64,000 nucleotides of DNA, from IMG/VR virus record IMGVR_UViG_3300035181_001003, positions 24,309 to 88,308 of that record; one strand, 5' to 3'. Made by a program: the position numbers and the translations under genes. This document shows, in pieces, positions 42,090 through 50,485 of this stretch (the stretch's first letter is position 1; each line of letters begins with the position of its first letter). The notes below the pieces were generated by a model. The model did not search any database. It saw only the letters and a program-made list of their open reading frames with translations, and was not told the DNA's origin. The DNA comes from a virus.

Positions 42090-43020
42090 TTAAATTTATT
42101 GATGAATTATTAACCATAACATTTACAAGAGTTGAACCTGAAAACGATCCACCCTTACCAGCAACAAAGAGAGCGTTGAATGCCCCCTTTATGGTACCTG
42201 TTACGAGACCTTCCAAGTGTTCAAGGGTGTCACCAAATGGAATGCGTTCAGCGGTATCCTTTTCAACTTGCTCTTCCTGCTTGGTCTTCATGAAGGATTC
42301 ATCTGTACCACCTTGGGTTACAGTGATGACTCCTGCCTTTGAAAGAATAGAGTCCTTAAGAGAGTCGATCTTCGAACCTGGCTTTAGCGAAACTCTCCTG
42401 GCATCAATTTGAAACCTGTCATTGAAGTCCCTGAAGACTGTGTCAAAGATACCGGCATTGATAATGTGGTAGGAACCAATGAATTCAGAACGGGTGAATG
42501 TCTTGCCTGCTGCGAGTTTTCCGAGGAAGTCATTGAGAGCAGCTTCAGGCGAGAATGCATCCCGCGCAACTTCCATGATAACTGACTCAGACAAAGCTTC
42601 AACAGGGCTAACTGGGAAGGCACGAACATGACCAATTGTTGGAGAATGAAGAATTGCTACAAGAGCTGGCAGTGATTGCGCGAAGGAAATACCCTTGCAG
42701 TGAATGCTGAACGTTGGATCAGCAGACTTACCATTGAAGATGTCGATGGAGTGAATCTCACTAGTCTTACCAGCTGAAGCTTCAGAACCCCAGTTGAAGC
42801 GAAGACAGCGCGTTGTACCTGAAAATACATAGCGAATACCATACCCGCTGTCAGTGGAATTGTGAAAATGCTCAATTCCAGGAATCCTGATGAGCTTTTC
42901 ATCCATCTTTCGTTGGATAAACTTGATCATCTTCTCCATGGCTAGGGCTACGCTGGCAGTTCCAACCGTAGCTTCCTTGATAAGTTCATGGTGCGCGTTT
43001 GCAAGTACAAGTAGTTTCAT
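42046..43020 (-). CDS. N-terminal half of an AAA+ ATPase fused to a short N-terminal split intein
   Basis: A 324-aa protein. Residues 1-291 are the N-extein: an unassigned N-terminal domain of about 220 residues (IRYVFSGTTRCLRFNWGSEA; SLKPGSKIDSLKDS), then IPFGDTLEHLEGLVTG and ALFVAGKGG, the first half of Walker A. Residues 292-324 (SFSGSTLVNVMVNN...IANHN) form a 33-residue intein N-part beginning with Ser1 and block A. The very early break point, before block B, makes this an atypically split intein. The spliced product would be about 504 aa. Confidence 0.9.
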   Translation of the reverse strand: MKLLVLANAHHELIKEATVGTASVALAMEKMIKFIQRKMDEKLIRIPGIEHFHNSTDSGYGIRYVFSGTTRCLRFNWGSEASAGKTSEIHSIDIFNGKSADPTFSIHCKGISFAQSLPALVAILHSPTIGHVRAFPVSPVEALSESVIMEVARDAFSPEAALNDFLGKLAAGKTFTRSEFIGSYHIINAGIFDTVFRDFNDRFQIDARRVSLKPGSKIDSLKDSILSKAGVITVTQGGTDESFMKTKQEEQVEKDTAERIPFGDTLEHLEGLVTGTIKGAFNALFVAGKGGSFSGSTLVNVMVNNSSINLNDNHQTENKIANHN

Positions 43021-43055
43021 ATTCTCGAGCAGGTTATATGGTAATTATTACCTTT

Positions 43056-43063
43056 TATTTATC
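43056..43063 (-). promoter_or_regulatory. Late-promoter-like GATAAATA
   Basis: The minus strand reads GATAAATA, one base from TATAAATA, 36 nt upstream of the ATPase N-half start. It is immediately downstream of a terminator-like hairpin, so the split ATPase probably begins its own transcript here. Confidence 0.4.
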
Positions 43064-43075
43064 ACTGCTCAAACA

Positions 43076-43101
43076 AAATAGGAGCCCAAAGACTCCTATT
43101 T
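43076..43101 (-). terminator. Intrinsic terminator
   Basis: A 9-bp stem (AAATAGGAG / CTCCTATTT) with an 8-nt loop is followed on the minus strand by TTTTGTTTG. It separates the small genes at 43.3 kb from the split ATPase. The gap 43102-43249 shows only a frame-disrupted coding-like stretch (WSECSQLGVDLSVKTGPTAD). Confidence 0.6.
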
Positions 43102-43249
43102 AGACTATCTAAGTAATCGAATTAATACTTATCGGCAGTAGGCCCAGTTTTAACAGAGAGATCAACTCCAAGTTGGCTGCATTCTGACCATCATTGCCCA
43201 TTCCTCTTTCACCCATCACACTTCATCGCGGGATAAGTAATCTAAGACA

Positions 43250-43275
43250 ATGAAGGGAGCCAAGGCTCCCTTCAT
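43250..43275 (-). terminator. Terminator-like hairpin
   Basis: A perfect 12-bp stem (ATGAAGGGAGCC / GGCTCCCTTCAT) with a 2-nt loop lies 20 nt after the stop of 43295-43594. The tail on the minus strand is only moderately T-rich. Confidence 0.5.
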
Positions 43276-43294
43276 ATCCTGAGAGCTGCCTGGC

Positions 43295-43594
43295 TTAAGC
43301 CGCCAATCTCTTGTCAAGAAGTTCAGAAACTGCAGAGAGCCCCCGACGGTATTGATCAGTCGCCTTTTCAGCTGTTACGCGACGGGCAACGAATTCATTG
43401 CTCAATACCGCGCCACTGGCAGTGACCGCGTAGGTAGGCTTGATTGTCTTACGACCAGCCTTAATCTTTCCAGAGAAAGCAAGGGTGCCATTTTGAAGTT
43501 GACGATCTGTAGATACCAATTGAAGACCCGCGGCAAGCAAGTTCTGGAATGGCTTAGAGCGTTGTACTGCTGCGATTGTTTTTGCTGTAGACAT
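43295..43594 (-). CDS. Small basic hypothetical protein, 99 aa
   Basis: Not recognised. It is Ala- and Lys/Arg-rich (TAKTIAAVQRSKPFQNLLAA; GKIKAGRKTIKPTYAV; ARRVTAEKATDQYRRG). It stands alone between two strong hairpins, suggesting its own expression level. Its composition would suit a DNA-binding or virion-internal protein, but nothing proves it. Confidence 0.65.
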   Translation of the reverse strand: MSTAKTIAAVQRSKPFQNLLAAGLQLVSTDRQLQNGTLAFSGKIKAGRKTIKPTYAVTASGAVLSNEFVARRVTAEKATDQYRRGLSAVSELLDKRLAA

Positions 43595-43629
43595 AATTTG
43601 TTTCCTTTATTTCTTATACATCAAAGTTG

Positions 43630-43651
43630 TAGAAGAGCTTCGGCTCTTCTA
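43630..43651 (-). terminator. Terminator-like hairpin
   Basis: A 9-bp stem TAGAAGAGC / GCTCTTCTA with a four-base loop (TTCG on the plus strand, CGAA on the minus strand) lies between the stop of 43668-43856 and the start of 43295-43594. The T-tail is better on the plus strand (ATTTGAG), so minus-strand termination is uncertain. Confidence 0.45.
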
Positions 43652-43667
43652 TTTGAGATACTTCATC

Positions 43668-43856
43668 TCAAACTGGTTTACCTGCAGCAAGGTGAGGTTT
43701 CTCAATCAAGATTTGCCGTTGTTGCTGCACATTAATGTTTTCTTGAACTTCATTGAGTTCAGCTGCAGATGCAACTACTCGTCTAGTTCCATCAGTGTAT
43801 GTCACAATAGCTTCTTTGCCATTGTAAACGTATTCTACAGATTTAATCTGTTTCAT
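43668..43856 (-). CDS. Small hypothetical protein, 62 aa
   Basis: Not recognised. It starts with a beta hairpin (SVEYVYNGKEAIVTYTDGTR), followed by a Gln-rich helix. The start overlaps the MazG-like gene end by 4 nt. Confidence 0.6.
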   Translation of the reverse strand: MKQIKSVEYVYNGKEAIVTYTDGTRRVVASAAELNEVQENINVQQQRQILIEKPHLAAGKPV

Positions 43857-44299
43857 TTGAAAATCTTGCTAAGCAAGCCGAGGTTGTCAAGGTGAGAAGG
43901 AGCGGTCCATCCAGCCGGCTTAATCAAGTCAGGGAATCCGTAAGGGTTAGGACGACCTTCTTTAACACCTGGAGACTTTTCCATGTTCTTTGCATGGACA
44001 ATGTTCCATGCTTTATAAGCATCGACACCCAATACATTAAGAGTTCCGATTACAAAGACGATGTCGTCGATTAATGCATCAACAATTCCATCAGCATCTG
44101 CTGCTTCAAAAGCAGCATGGGCTTCTGTAACTTCTTCTTGAACCATATCCAAGCGGAACTTAAGATAAGTTTTGAGTTGTTCATTAGTAAGAGTATCGAC
44201 GACCTTGTTAACACCAAACTTGGTGTGCATATCTTCAATATCGGCGGGCCAGAAAGTAGGAGTAGTTTCGCTCATAGGAGTGTTGTCTGTAATTTTCAT
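43853..44299 (-). CDS. MazG-like nucleotide pyrophosphohydrolase
   Basis: A 148-aa all-alpha NTP-PPase. The metal-binding helices are RLDMVQEEVTEAHAAFE and DGIVDALIDDIVFVIGTLN (the ExxE and ExxD-type pattern), followed by NIVHAKNMEKSPGVKEG and FPDLIKPAGWTAPS, typical of phage MazG/dCTP-pyrophosphatase-like proteins. In T4 a member of this superfamily (gp56) removes dCTP so that hydroxymethyl-dCTP is used instead. The same job is plausible here because gp42 is present, but specificity cannot be read directly. Confidence 0.8.
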   Translation of the reverse strand: MKITDNTPMSETTPTFWPADIEDMHTKFGVNKVVDTLTNEQLKTYLKFRLDMVQEEVTEAHAAFEAADADGIVDALIDDIVFVIGTLNVLGVDAYKAWNIVHAKNMEKSPGVKEGRPNPYGFPDLIKPAGWTAPSHLDNLGLLSKIFK

Positions 44300-44333
44300 A
44301 AAGGTATTTACTTTGTAGTTAATCTCGATCCGT

Positions 44334-44996
44334 TCAGTTGCTATTCAGATTCATTTGCTGAATCTTACCAAGGATTACTGACATGTTATGATTTGGCGAA
44401 TCTAATCCTGACAATACTCCGTCCCATGCCACTAAGTCAATCCATCCCGGTTCAACAGTCAGCATGGCTTTATATCGTTTCAACCCCATTTCAACACATG
44501 ATTGAATTTGTTTCTTCTTATTAAGTTCATCCTCAATGGTGGGGGTGTGACGATCCATAACCTCAGCCAGATCGGCATCTAGCCGTTTTTTGAATCGTTC
44601 AAGACGAACTGTTTGTGGAACAGTGATGAAGTATTTTAGATGTATTGCCCCAGCATCGAGAGCTGGCTTTACATAATGGTCAATACCAGAAGGTTCAACG
44701 ATTAGGAATGTTAAACCCGTATCAAGCTTCGTCTTGAATTCCGATTTAGTAACACCATAGCGTACACCATTATAGATAGCAAGCTCTGCGAACCCATCTG
44801 CTGCCTCAATGTCTTTTGATTGTTCTTCAGAGATAAAGAAGTAGTCAACGCCGTCAACTTCACCTGGGCGAGGAGGTCTAGTTGTAGTTGACACTATGCA
44901 TGGAAGCTTTTGCTCATTGCGAATGTAGTTTAAAAGGTGACTCTTTCCACTGCATGATGGTGCAGTAAGGGTCACGAGGACTGATTGTTCTGCCAT
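44334..44996 (-). CDS. Guanylate-kinase-like NMP kinase
   Basis: A 220-aa P-loop kinase with TLTAPSCSGKSHLLNYI (about 9-25), then CIVSTTTRPPRPGEVDGVDY and FFISEEQ, the nucleotide-binding signature of guanylate kinase. The C-terminal lid region is atypical, with a Lys-rich insertion (EDELNKKKQIQSCVEMG). It could act on GMP or dGMP, or on a modified nucleotide within the hypermodification cluster. It overlaps the NTP-transferase gene by 25 nt. Confidence 0.8.
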   Translation of the reverse strand: MAEQSVLVTLTAPSCSGKSHLLNYIRNEQKLPCIVSTTTRPPRPGEVDGVDYFFISEEQSKDIEAADGFAELAIYNGVRYGVTKSEFKTKLDTGLTFLIVEPSGIDHYVKPALDAGAIHLKYFITVPQTVRLERFKKRLDADLAEVMDRHTPTIEDELNKKKQIQSCVEMGLKRYKAMLTVEPGWIDLVAWDGVLSGLDSPNHNMSVILGKIQQMNLNSN

Positions 44997-45790
44997 TTTT
45001 TGTTAATTTCCTTTTGAATATCTGCTACTTCTTCAGGTGTATTGAAGCTTAGCGTTGGGTAATCTGTTTCATAAACAGATGCGGGTGATTCTGTGTTATA
45101 CAAATAATGGAAGGTGTGAAGCAGTGAGAGCTCACCACCAGGTGTCATATAGCGACCATTCTTCCAGTAGGCGTCATGAAGAGTATAAAGGGTTTGGCTC
45201 AATAGATTTCTATTGAATCTAAAAATGGATTGATCATGGAATCCAGTAGGATGGTTCTCACCATACTTAGAAAAATCTGCTGATATGCATTGCATATCAG
45301 AATTCGTAAGCAAGGTCACGTAAGGATTATCTTCTCTAACAACAGGGAACAATCCATTCTTTAGTGGTCTAGATAGCAACTCATCGATAAGTTCTGCATG
45401 GGGAAAGAATACATCACCCCAGCAAACAACGATGTCATCTGAGAACTTAGGTGTTGATTTCGTCTTGCCTAATTCTGCAACAACTGATTCTAATGCAGAC
45501 ATAACAGCATGGCCATCGCCCAATCCTGATTTAATGGGGACTAGGGTAACATTCCTTGCATAGTCAAGTGGATACTCGGTATAATCAACTTGCGTGCGGA
45601 GATACTTTTCCCAAATCTCAATGATGTCAGTATTAACAACTAAGAATACATTTAGAAATTTATTTCCAATCTGCTTTAGAGTTGTTGTTAAACATGGTTC
45701 TGTACCATTAATTGGAACTAATGCTTTAGGAAGGCTCCCTCCCATTCGAGAGCCTTTACCTGCAGCAATAATATAGAGGTCTTGTTTCAT
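44972..45790 (-). CDS. Sugar-nucleotide (NTP) transferase, GlmU/RmlA-type GT-A fold
   Basis: A 272-aa protein with N-terminal IIAAGKGSRMGGSLPKALVP, the NTP-binding signature of sugar-1-phosphate nucleotidyltransferases. A DGHAVMSALESVV segment and the metal-site region VCWGDVFFPHAELID (GD) follow. Such enzymes make NDP-sugars from NTP and sugar-1-phosphate. It overlaps the CofD-HAD gene by 4 nt, so the two are co-expressed. The likely product is the sugar donor for the glycosyltransferase at 48129 (inference). Confidence 0.82.
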   Translation of the reverse strand: MKQDLYIIAAGKGSRMGGSLPKALVPINGTEPCLTTTLKQIGNKFLNVFLVVNTDIIEIWEKYLRTQVDYTEYPLDYARNVTLVPIKSGLGDGHAVMSALESVVAELGKTKSTPKFSDDIVVCWGDVFFPHAELIDELLSRPLKNGLFPVVREDNPYVTLLTNSDMQCISADFSKYGENHPTGFHDQSIFRFNRNLLSQTLYTLHDAYWKNGRYMTPGGELSLLHTFHYLYNTESPASVYETDYPTLSFNTPEEVADIQKEINKKWQNNQSS

Positions 45791-47697
45791 TTATTAAACA
45801 TTATAACTTGTAAGTTATCAAGTAGCGTGTTGATCAGCCATGCGGTGTGAATAGGTGATCGCACTTTCAAACAGGACAGCTGAATATTCTTCTGTGCGAG
45901 TTCTTTAATACAGAAGTCATTTCCGTAATCAAGCTCGTCACCGATGAATACAATTGGTTCAAATGTTGATGCTAGCAATTCCTCAATAGCACGAGCTTTC
46001 GAGATTCCAGATTTAGAAATTTCAATAGTCGTTCTACCTGAAGGTGTAATAGCCCATGAGTTCTTTTCATTTCCATTCTGAGAAAGGAAGGTAAGTTCAA
46101 GTAATCGTGTAATCGAGTCACGGTACTCAGCATCAATCGGTTTGATGGCAATGACAGTGTCTCCACGATTTTCAATTTTAGCAACAGGAATTCCTGCTTC
46201 CTTCAATCGCATCATGACTAATGACAGTTCTGTTTTGCTTAGCACTTTAGAAGGATCAAGATGTTTCATTGCAAGAGCACAAACTCCATCATTGCTGTCT
46301 TCGCAGTTAGTGCTGTAAGCATATTCATTAATACCACCATCTGCAAATACTCGCAGCATAGGTTTATCAAATCTCATTGGCGTCAAACCATTGCCCATGA
46401 TTTCAGCTTTGCGGGTTAGTTTGACAGCTTTGATACCGTTACCAGTGCAGACAGCAACATTAATCTTTTCGTTTAGTGCGCTTAACCCATTGACATTGTA
46501 TTGTGATGCTCTCTTGTATGCATTACCACGACCAACAAGGGTGTCATCATAATCAAAAACGTATGTGGTGTTCTGCACTTGGCTACTTGATTCGATGTTC
46601 CAGTAAATGGATGCAATAGACTTTGCTAGAGCTCTAGGACTATGCTTGTTGGATTCGGAATCAGACAAGTCATAGCTATAAATGCCTGCTACAGTAGATT
46701 GGATATTGAAGTCAATGTTAGAACCCTGCATAAGTTCATGAGCAGTATTATCACATAGAACATGCAAGCGACCTGCTGGGAAATAGTTTGGCACAAGAAT
46801 GTTGATGATGTCAGATGCAGACTGGCCAGGAGAATCCTTATCAGGAATTCGATTCATAACCATTAGCAACTTCGCATTGCACTGGTCAATGGCTGATTTA
46901 AATCCAGAAGATGCATAAGTAGGAATCAATGATGACCATTGTGTTCCAGATGAAAGGATAATCAGATCAGCATCCATAATTGCATGGTGAGCTTCATTGC
47001 ACAACACTGGTTTCGATTCATTACCTCTTGAATCAGTAAAAAAGATGTCTACGAATGGATCGTCCATTCTTCCCCATGAAACAATATCTCCCTCATCTGT
47101 CACGCGGATACCAGACTTAGTAATAGCCCCAAGGAACAAAGAGGTGTCATCATTCAATAGAACATTGTCTTTGATACCAAGCAATTTTGCCATCTCACGA
47201 GCTGCAGCACGAAGAGAGTTCTTATGCATGCGAGCAAGGCCTGCATAGATAATATTCGCTAAAGAGAAATCATAGTAGTCAATCTTAGTAGCAAGTGGCG
47301 CATTGAAGTAAGACCCGACCGCCTTGTCAATAACACTAAGATTAGATGGAAGTTCATAATCTTCTAGTTCCTTTTGAAGTGTATTAATCTGCTGAATACA
47401 GAATGCTTCTACTTCGGTCGCAGGTTTTGAGAATCGAATGTCAAGAAATTTATGCCACGGAGATACAGGATGCTCAAGCTTAAGCCGTGTGGTCTGGTTC
47501 TTACGAACATCAGATGGACCAAGGATGTCACCATTCATTACTCGTCTAACGGCACCAGTACTCAAACCTGCATCATATGCATTCACTAGGATTTTTATAT
47601 CAACATCTCCTTTATCCCCGATTTGTTCTAGAGAGTTATAGAGCGCTGTCTGGATAGCAATACTGCCGGTGCCACCAGCTAAGATAACAATGTTCAT
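45787..47697 (-). CDS. CofD/YvcK-like and HAD phosphatase fusion protein, 636 aa
   Basis: Residues 1 to about 350 follow the CofD/YvcK family: VILAGGTGSIAIQTAL, then VNAYDAGLSTGAVRRVMNG, GPSDVRKN, NAPLATKID-type segments and ILSSGTQWSSLIPTYAS. From about 377 a HAD phosphatase begins (TYVFDYDDTLVGRGN, with DxDxT), continues with VAVCTGNGIK, and closes with FIGDELDYGNDF (about 594-605). CofD transfers phosphorylated lactyl groups and YvcK binds UDP-sugars. HAD enzymes dephosphorylate sugar phosphates. The fusion, coupled to an NTP-transferase, suggests an unusual nucleotide-sugar pathway. Confidence 0.78.
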   Translation of the reverse strand: MNIVILAGGTGSIAIQTALYNSLEQIGDKGDVDIKILVNAYDAGLSTGAVRRVMNGDILGPSDVRKNQTTRLKLEHPVSPWHKFLDIRFSKPATEVEAFCIQQINTLQKELEDYELPSNLSVIDKAVGSYFNAPLATKIDYYDFSLANIIYAGLARMHKNSLRAAAREMAKLLGIKDNVLLNDDTSLFLGAITKSGIRVTDEGDIVSWGRMDDPFVDIFFTDSRGNESKPVLCNEAHHAIMDADLIILSSGTQWSSLIPTYASSGFKSAIDQCNAKLLMVMNRIPDKDSPGQSASDIINILVPNYFPAGRLHVLCDNTAHELMQGSNIDFNIQSTVAGIYSYDLSDSESNKHSPRALAKSIASIYWNIESSSQVQNTTYVFDYDDTLVGRGNAYKRASQYNVNGLSALNEKINVAVCTGNGIKAVKLTRKAEIMGNGLTPMRFDKPMLRVFADGGINEYAYSTNCEDSNDGVCALAMKHLDPSKVLSKTELSLVMMRLKEAGIPVAKIENRGDTVIAIKPIDAEYRDSITRLLELTFLSQNGNEKNSWAITPSGRTTIEISKSGISKARAIEELLASTFEPIVFIGDELDYGNDFCIKELAQKNIQLSCLKVRSPIHTAWLINTLLDNLQVIMFNK

Positions 47698-47698
47698 T

Positions 47699-47884
47699 TT
47701 ATTTCCTCTTAAGAATTTGTTCTAAAAGCTCGGTCCCAATAATAGTAGCTGCCTCATTCGCTCCATACATCTCCTTGATGAGAGCTAAATCATCAAGGAG
47801 AGTTTGACTAACTTTAAATGTTAGTGTGTGAATAGGTTCATATGTCACATCATCTATTACAGTGGTTTTGCTGATAAGTTCCAT
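47699..47884 (-). CDS. Small hypothetical protein, 61 aa
   Basis: It starts with a beta segment (TTVIDDVTYEPIHTLTFKVS), then a helical end (DDLALIKEMYGANEAATIIG). The arrangement resembles small ribbon-helix-helix-like proteins, but the match is weak. It lies one base from the CofD-HAD start. Confidence 0.55.
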   Translation of the reverse strand: MELISKTTVIDDVTYEPIHTLTFKVSQTLLDDLALIKEMYGANEAATIIGTELLEQILKRK

Positions 47885-47903
47885 TATACTACCTTTAAGA
47901 GTA

Positions 47904-48107
47904 TCACAATTTTATTGCTTCAAATAATATCGAGAACCCTGTATCTTCAATAATACGCTTTGAATAACCTAGAGAGGGAAATTCTACACACATCTTATCT
48001 CTATCTACAGTGCAATCTACACCCATAATATTTGTAGCAAATATTCTATCATCAGTATAGATTTCCATAAATCCACAATAAACGCCAACCTTTAAATGCA
48101 CTACCAT
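47904..48107 (-). CDS. Small hypothetical protein, 67 aa
   Basis: Not recognised. It is beta-rich (VHLKVGVYCGFMEIYTDDRI; DKMCVEFPSLGYSKRI). It lies between the glucosyltransferase and the CofD-HAD gene on the same strand. Confidence 0.55.
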   Translation of the reverse strand: MVVHLKVGVYCGFMEIYTDDRIFATNIMGVDCTVDRDKMCVEFPSLGYSKRIIEDTGFSILFEAIKL

Positions 48108-48128
48108 AATTTTCCGGGCTCGCTTTAT

Positions 48129-49250
48129 TTACGGGATTCTGATATTGCTTTTAATCAGATTGACAAATGATGCGCAATATTCTTCAGGATTAAAGTTAAG
48201 TGCTGTAAACTGATCTGACAGTATTTGCTTGCGAAGTTCATTATCAGACTTTAGTAATAGTATTTTCTCAGAAAGTTCTTGTCTATCTTTTACATAAAGA
48301 AAATCGCCTAGCACTTTATCTGCTGCCCACACTCTACGCATTTTATCCATTTCATAATCAATAAACGTAACCACATTGGAATTAACGCTCTCCCACAAGC
48401 GCTGCGGAATGTCATTAATCTTCTCGTAATAAGGATCTCCGATAACACAATGCGCCATTGCTTTATTCATCTTAGGAAGCATGTCATCGTATTTAACTGG
48501 ACCAGTGTAAGTAGGATGGCGTAGACCCATAACATATTTGTCTTCAAAGTCTTTAGCTTCAATCTTACCAAACATCTCTACAGAGATTTCATCTGGATGA
48601 CCAAAGTAAAACTTAGCCATCTTCTTAACACGCTTACCGCCCCGCATTGTTCCGCCGTAAGATAGATCAACTTCTGGAGCTGGGTTGAATGGGAGCCGTT
48701 CATTCAAACAGGGAAACTGTTCGAACGGGAAATGAATGATATTCTGTGGAATGATTTCATGCTTCTTCAGATCATTTCGAATCATCTCAGTGTCGAAGGG
48801 CTGACACAGATAATTGATGTCCTTACGAACGATATCAAGTGTGCCTTGAGACCAATTGCCAGCCCATGGCTTCTTAGCAACTGATGGCCATACTTGCTTC
48901 AATGTAAGTTCAGGGTCGCAGTATACATAAAAGATAGGGCCTTCAAATGCATTGATGATTGCATAGTTCAAAAGCTGTTCGCGATCTTCAGCACCACCAA
49001 AGAAGTTAACATTACCATTCAGAATAACAAGAATATCTTCTGTGGGGTGGTCAAGAATATGCTCAGACAGATCATGCCACTGGTAATCTTCTACTAGTTT
49101 ATCTTTCTTAAGAATCTTCGTGTAGATATGAACCTCGGCTCCTCCACCTTTAAGCATCTTACAGATGCTTCTAGCTTCTCCATTGGCACCGGACGTATCA
49201 TTAGCATTGAAGGAGATACGCGATCCCAACTTGATGACTGCAACTTTCAT
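48129..49250 (-). CDS. DNA glucosyltransferase, T4 beta-glucosyltransferase-like
   Basis: A 373-aa protein that can be followed along T4 BGT (351 aa): N-terminal KVAVIKLGSRISF, then ILNGNVNFFGGAEDREQLLN, YCDPELTLKQVWPSVAKKPW, IIHFPFEQFPCLNER, LSYGGTMRGGKRVKKM, HCVIGDPYYEKINDIPQRLW and FLYVKDRQELSEKILLLKSD. T4 BGT transfers glucose from UDP-glucose to hydroxymethylcytosine in DNA. With gp42 in the same window, glycosylated hmC DNA is strongly suggested. Whether the sugar is glucose cannot be read here, and the nearby sugar-nucleotide genes leave room for another donor. Confidence 0.85.
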   Translation of the reverse strand: MKVAVIKLGSRISFNANDTSGANGEARSICKMLKGGGAEVHIYTKILKKDKLVEDYQWHDLSEHILDHPTEDILVILNGNVNFFGGAEDREQLLNYAIINAFEGPIFYVYCDPELTLKQVWPSVAKKPWAGNWSQGTLDIVRKDINYLCQPFDTEMIRNDLKKHEIIPQNIIHFPFEQFPCLNERLPFNPAPEVDLSYGGTMRGGKRVKKMAKFYFGHPDEISVEMFGKIEAKDFEDKYVMGLRHPTYTGPVKYDDMLPKMNKAMAHCVIGDPYYEKINDIPQRLWESVNSNVVTFIDYEMDKMRRVWAADKVLGDFLYVKDRQELSEKILLLKSDNELRKQILSDQFTALNFNPEEYCASFVNLIKSNIRIP

Positions 49251-49862
49251 TTAATAATCTCCATCTTCAAATAATGCATATGGTGTTAAGATGCTTCCCT
49301 TAATATACGACTGTGTGGGGATAGCAAATGCTTTGGCAGATTCAATCATTAGCATAAAATCTGCTGATTTGTCAGCATCATTAGTGTATATTATATCATC
49401 ATTAACATCTTTTCGGGATTTTATTTCGCCAGTCTGAATGTTTAACACTTTAACATCAAATCTTTTGCTTAAAGATTTCCACAGGTTTATTCCATCAGGT
49501 GTTTGCGATTCATCACTGAACATGGCAAACATTGGTGACTTGAGATATTTTCTTATGAAGACATAAAAATCTGAACCATATCCTTTTTTTTCTTCTGATG
49601 GAATAATATATGAACGTCTACAGATATACCCACTAATTTTGCAAATTTCAGTTTTTTCAAGAGCTAACTGACCAATAATATTCTCTTCCTTTTTCGCATA
49701 AAATACTTTCAGTCCCCCGACTTCACCATTAATTTCAAACACTTCAAAACTATGTGCCATAAAGCCTAAACTTTTAGCATTATTAATCTGTTCTTGGCTG
49801 AGTTTAATTTTTGATTCTAAATCGGATAAAGAAGCTACACGTAAAATTTCATTCAATTTCAT
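49251..49862 (-). CDS. GNAT-like protein with short leader, 203 aa
   Basis: The middle resembles a GNAT acetyltransferase: YIIPSEEKKGYGSDFYVFIR (acetyl-CoA loop region) and LWKSLSKRFDVKVLNIQTGE. It is a diverged paralogue of 53292-53891, with the same GY loop, 'KLMIDNKSGEI'-type strand and a tail about a C-terminal nucleus. The N-terminus MKLNEILRVAS resembles the leaders of the predicted internal-head proteins, but without a clear x-Glu cleavage site. The target is unknown. It abuts the glucosyltransferase gene directly. Confidence 0.55.
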   Translation of the reverse strand: MKLNEILRVASLSDLESKIKLSQEQINNAKSLGFMAHSFEVFEINGEVGGLKVFYAKKEENIIGQLALEKTEICKISGYICRRSYIIPSEEKKGYGSDFYVFIRKYLKSPMFAMFSDESQTPDGINLWKSLSKRFDVKVLNIQTGEIKSRKDVNDDIIYTNDADKSADFMLMIESAKAFAIPTQSYIKGSILTPYALFEDGDY

Positions 49863-50431
49863 TGTAAAGCTTCTTTTAGAATGTCTTCTTTAGAGCGGAA
49901 CTTGCCCGTTGCAGGGTCTGTTACACAGATGATCTGTTTGTTCTTAATGATTGATTTATGAAACGCTTCTTCGAAAAGGTCTTGCTCTTGCTGACGCTTT
50001 GTAATGTCGAAGGATAAACCATCGTCAACAAAGTGTTCAGAGATAGACATATTCTCTACCAAGAGTATGAGTTTGGTAGAGTCATTATGATCCATGCCAT
50101 GATAGCACTCAAGATCATACACGTAATCACCAGAATAGTTGCGATAAATTGGTGAGTAGACGCATTCTCCGAGATGTGCTCGATCAAAGATAACTCTTGC
50201 TGTTGAATTAAGGATTCTGAACATGTTGTCGAATGAGGCGTGCTGGTAAAGATACGCGCTCTCCCCAGTCGAAACAAATCCATTGTTGTCTTTTTGCTCA
50301 TAGAACTTCAAGTGTTGTGGCTTCCCAAAATGAATGACTTGGAAATATCCGAGCTCTTGTTGAATACTTTCTACTAATGTACTCTTGCCCAATCTGTCCA
50401 AACCCTCCACGAGGATAGCATTTATTGTCAT
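49859..50431 (-). CDS. Deoxynucleoside monophosphate kinase, thymidylate-kinase-like
   Basis: A 190-aa P-loop kinase with ILVEGLDRLGKSTLVESIQQ (about 6-25), a DRAH motif in VIFDRAHLGECVYSPIYR in place of the DR(Y/F) of thymidylate kinase, and a helical lid. It likely phosphorylates dNMPs. In this phage one enzyme must accept hydroxymethyl-dCMP, and this gene or 44334-44996 is the candidate. It overlaps the GNAT-like gene by 4 nt. Confidence 0.78.
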   Translation of the reverse strand: MTINAILVEGLDRLGKSTLVESIQQELGYFQVIHFGKPQHLKFYEQKDNNGFVSTGESAYLYQHASFDNMFRILNSTARVIFDRAHLGECVYSPIYRNYSGDYVYDLECYHGMDHNDSTKLILLVENMSISEHFVDDGLSFDITKRQQEQDLFEEAFHKSIIKNKQIICVTDPATGKFRSKEDILKEALQ

Positions 50432-50485
50432 ACTTTTACTCTATCTATTTTAGATGGGTCAATTTATAGAAGGTTATGATAACTA

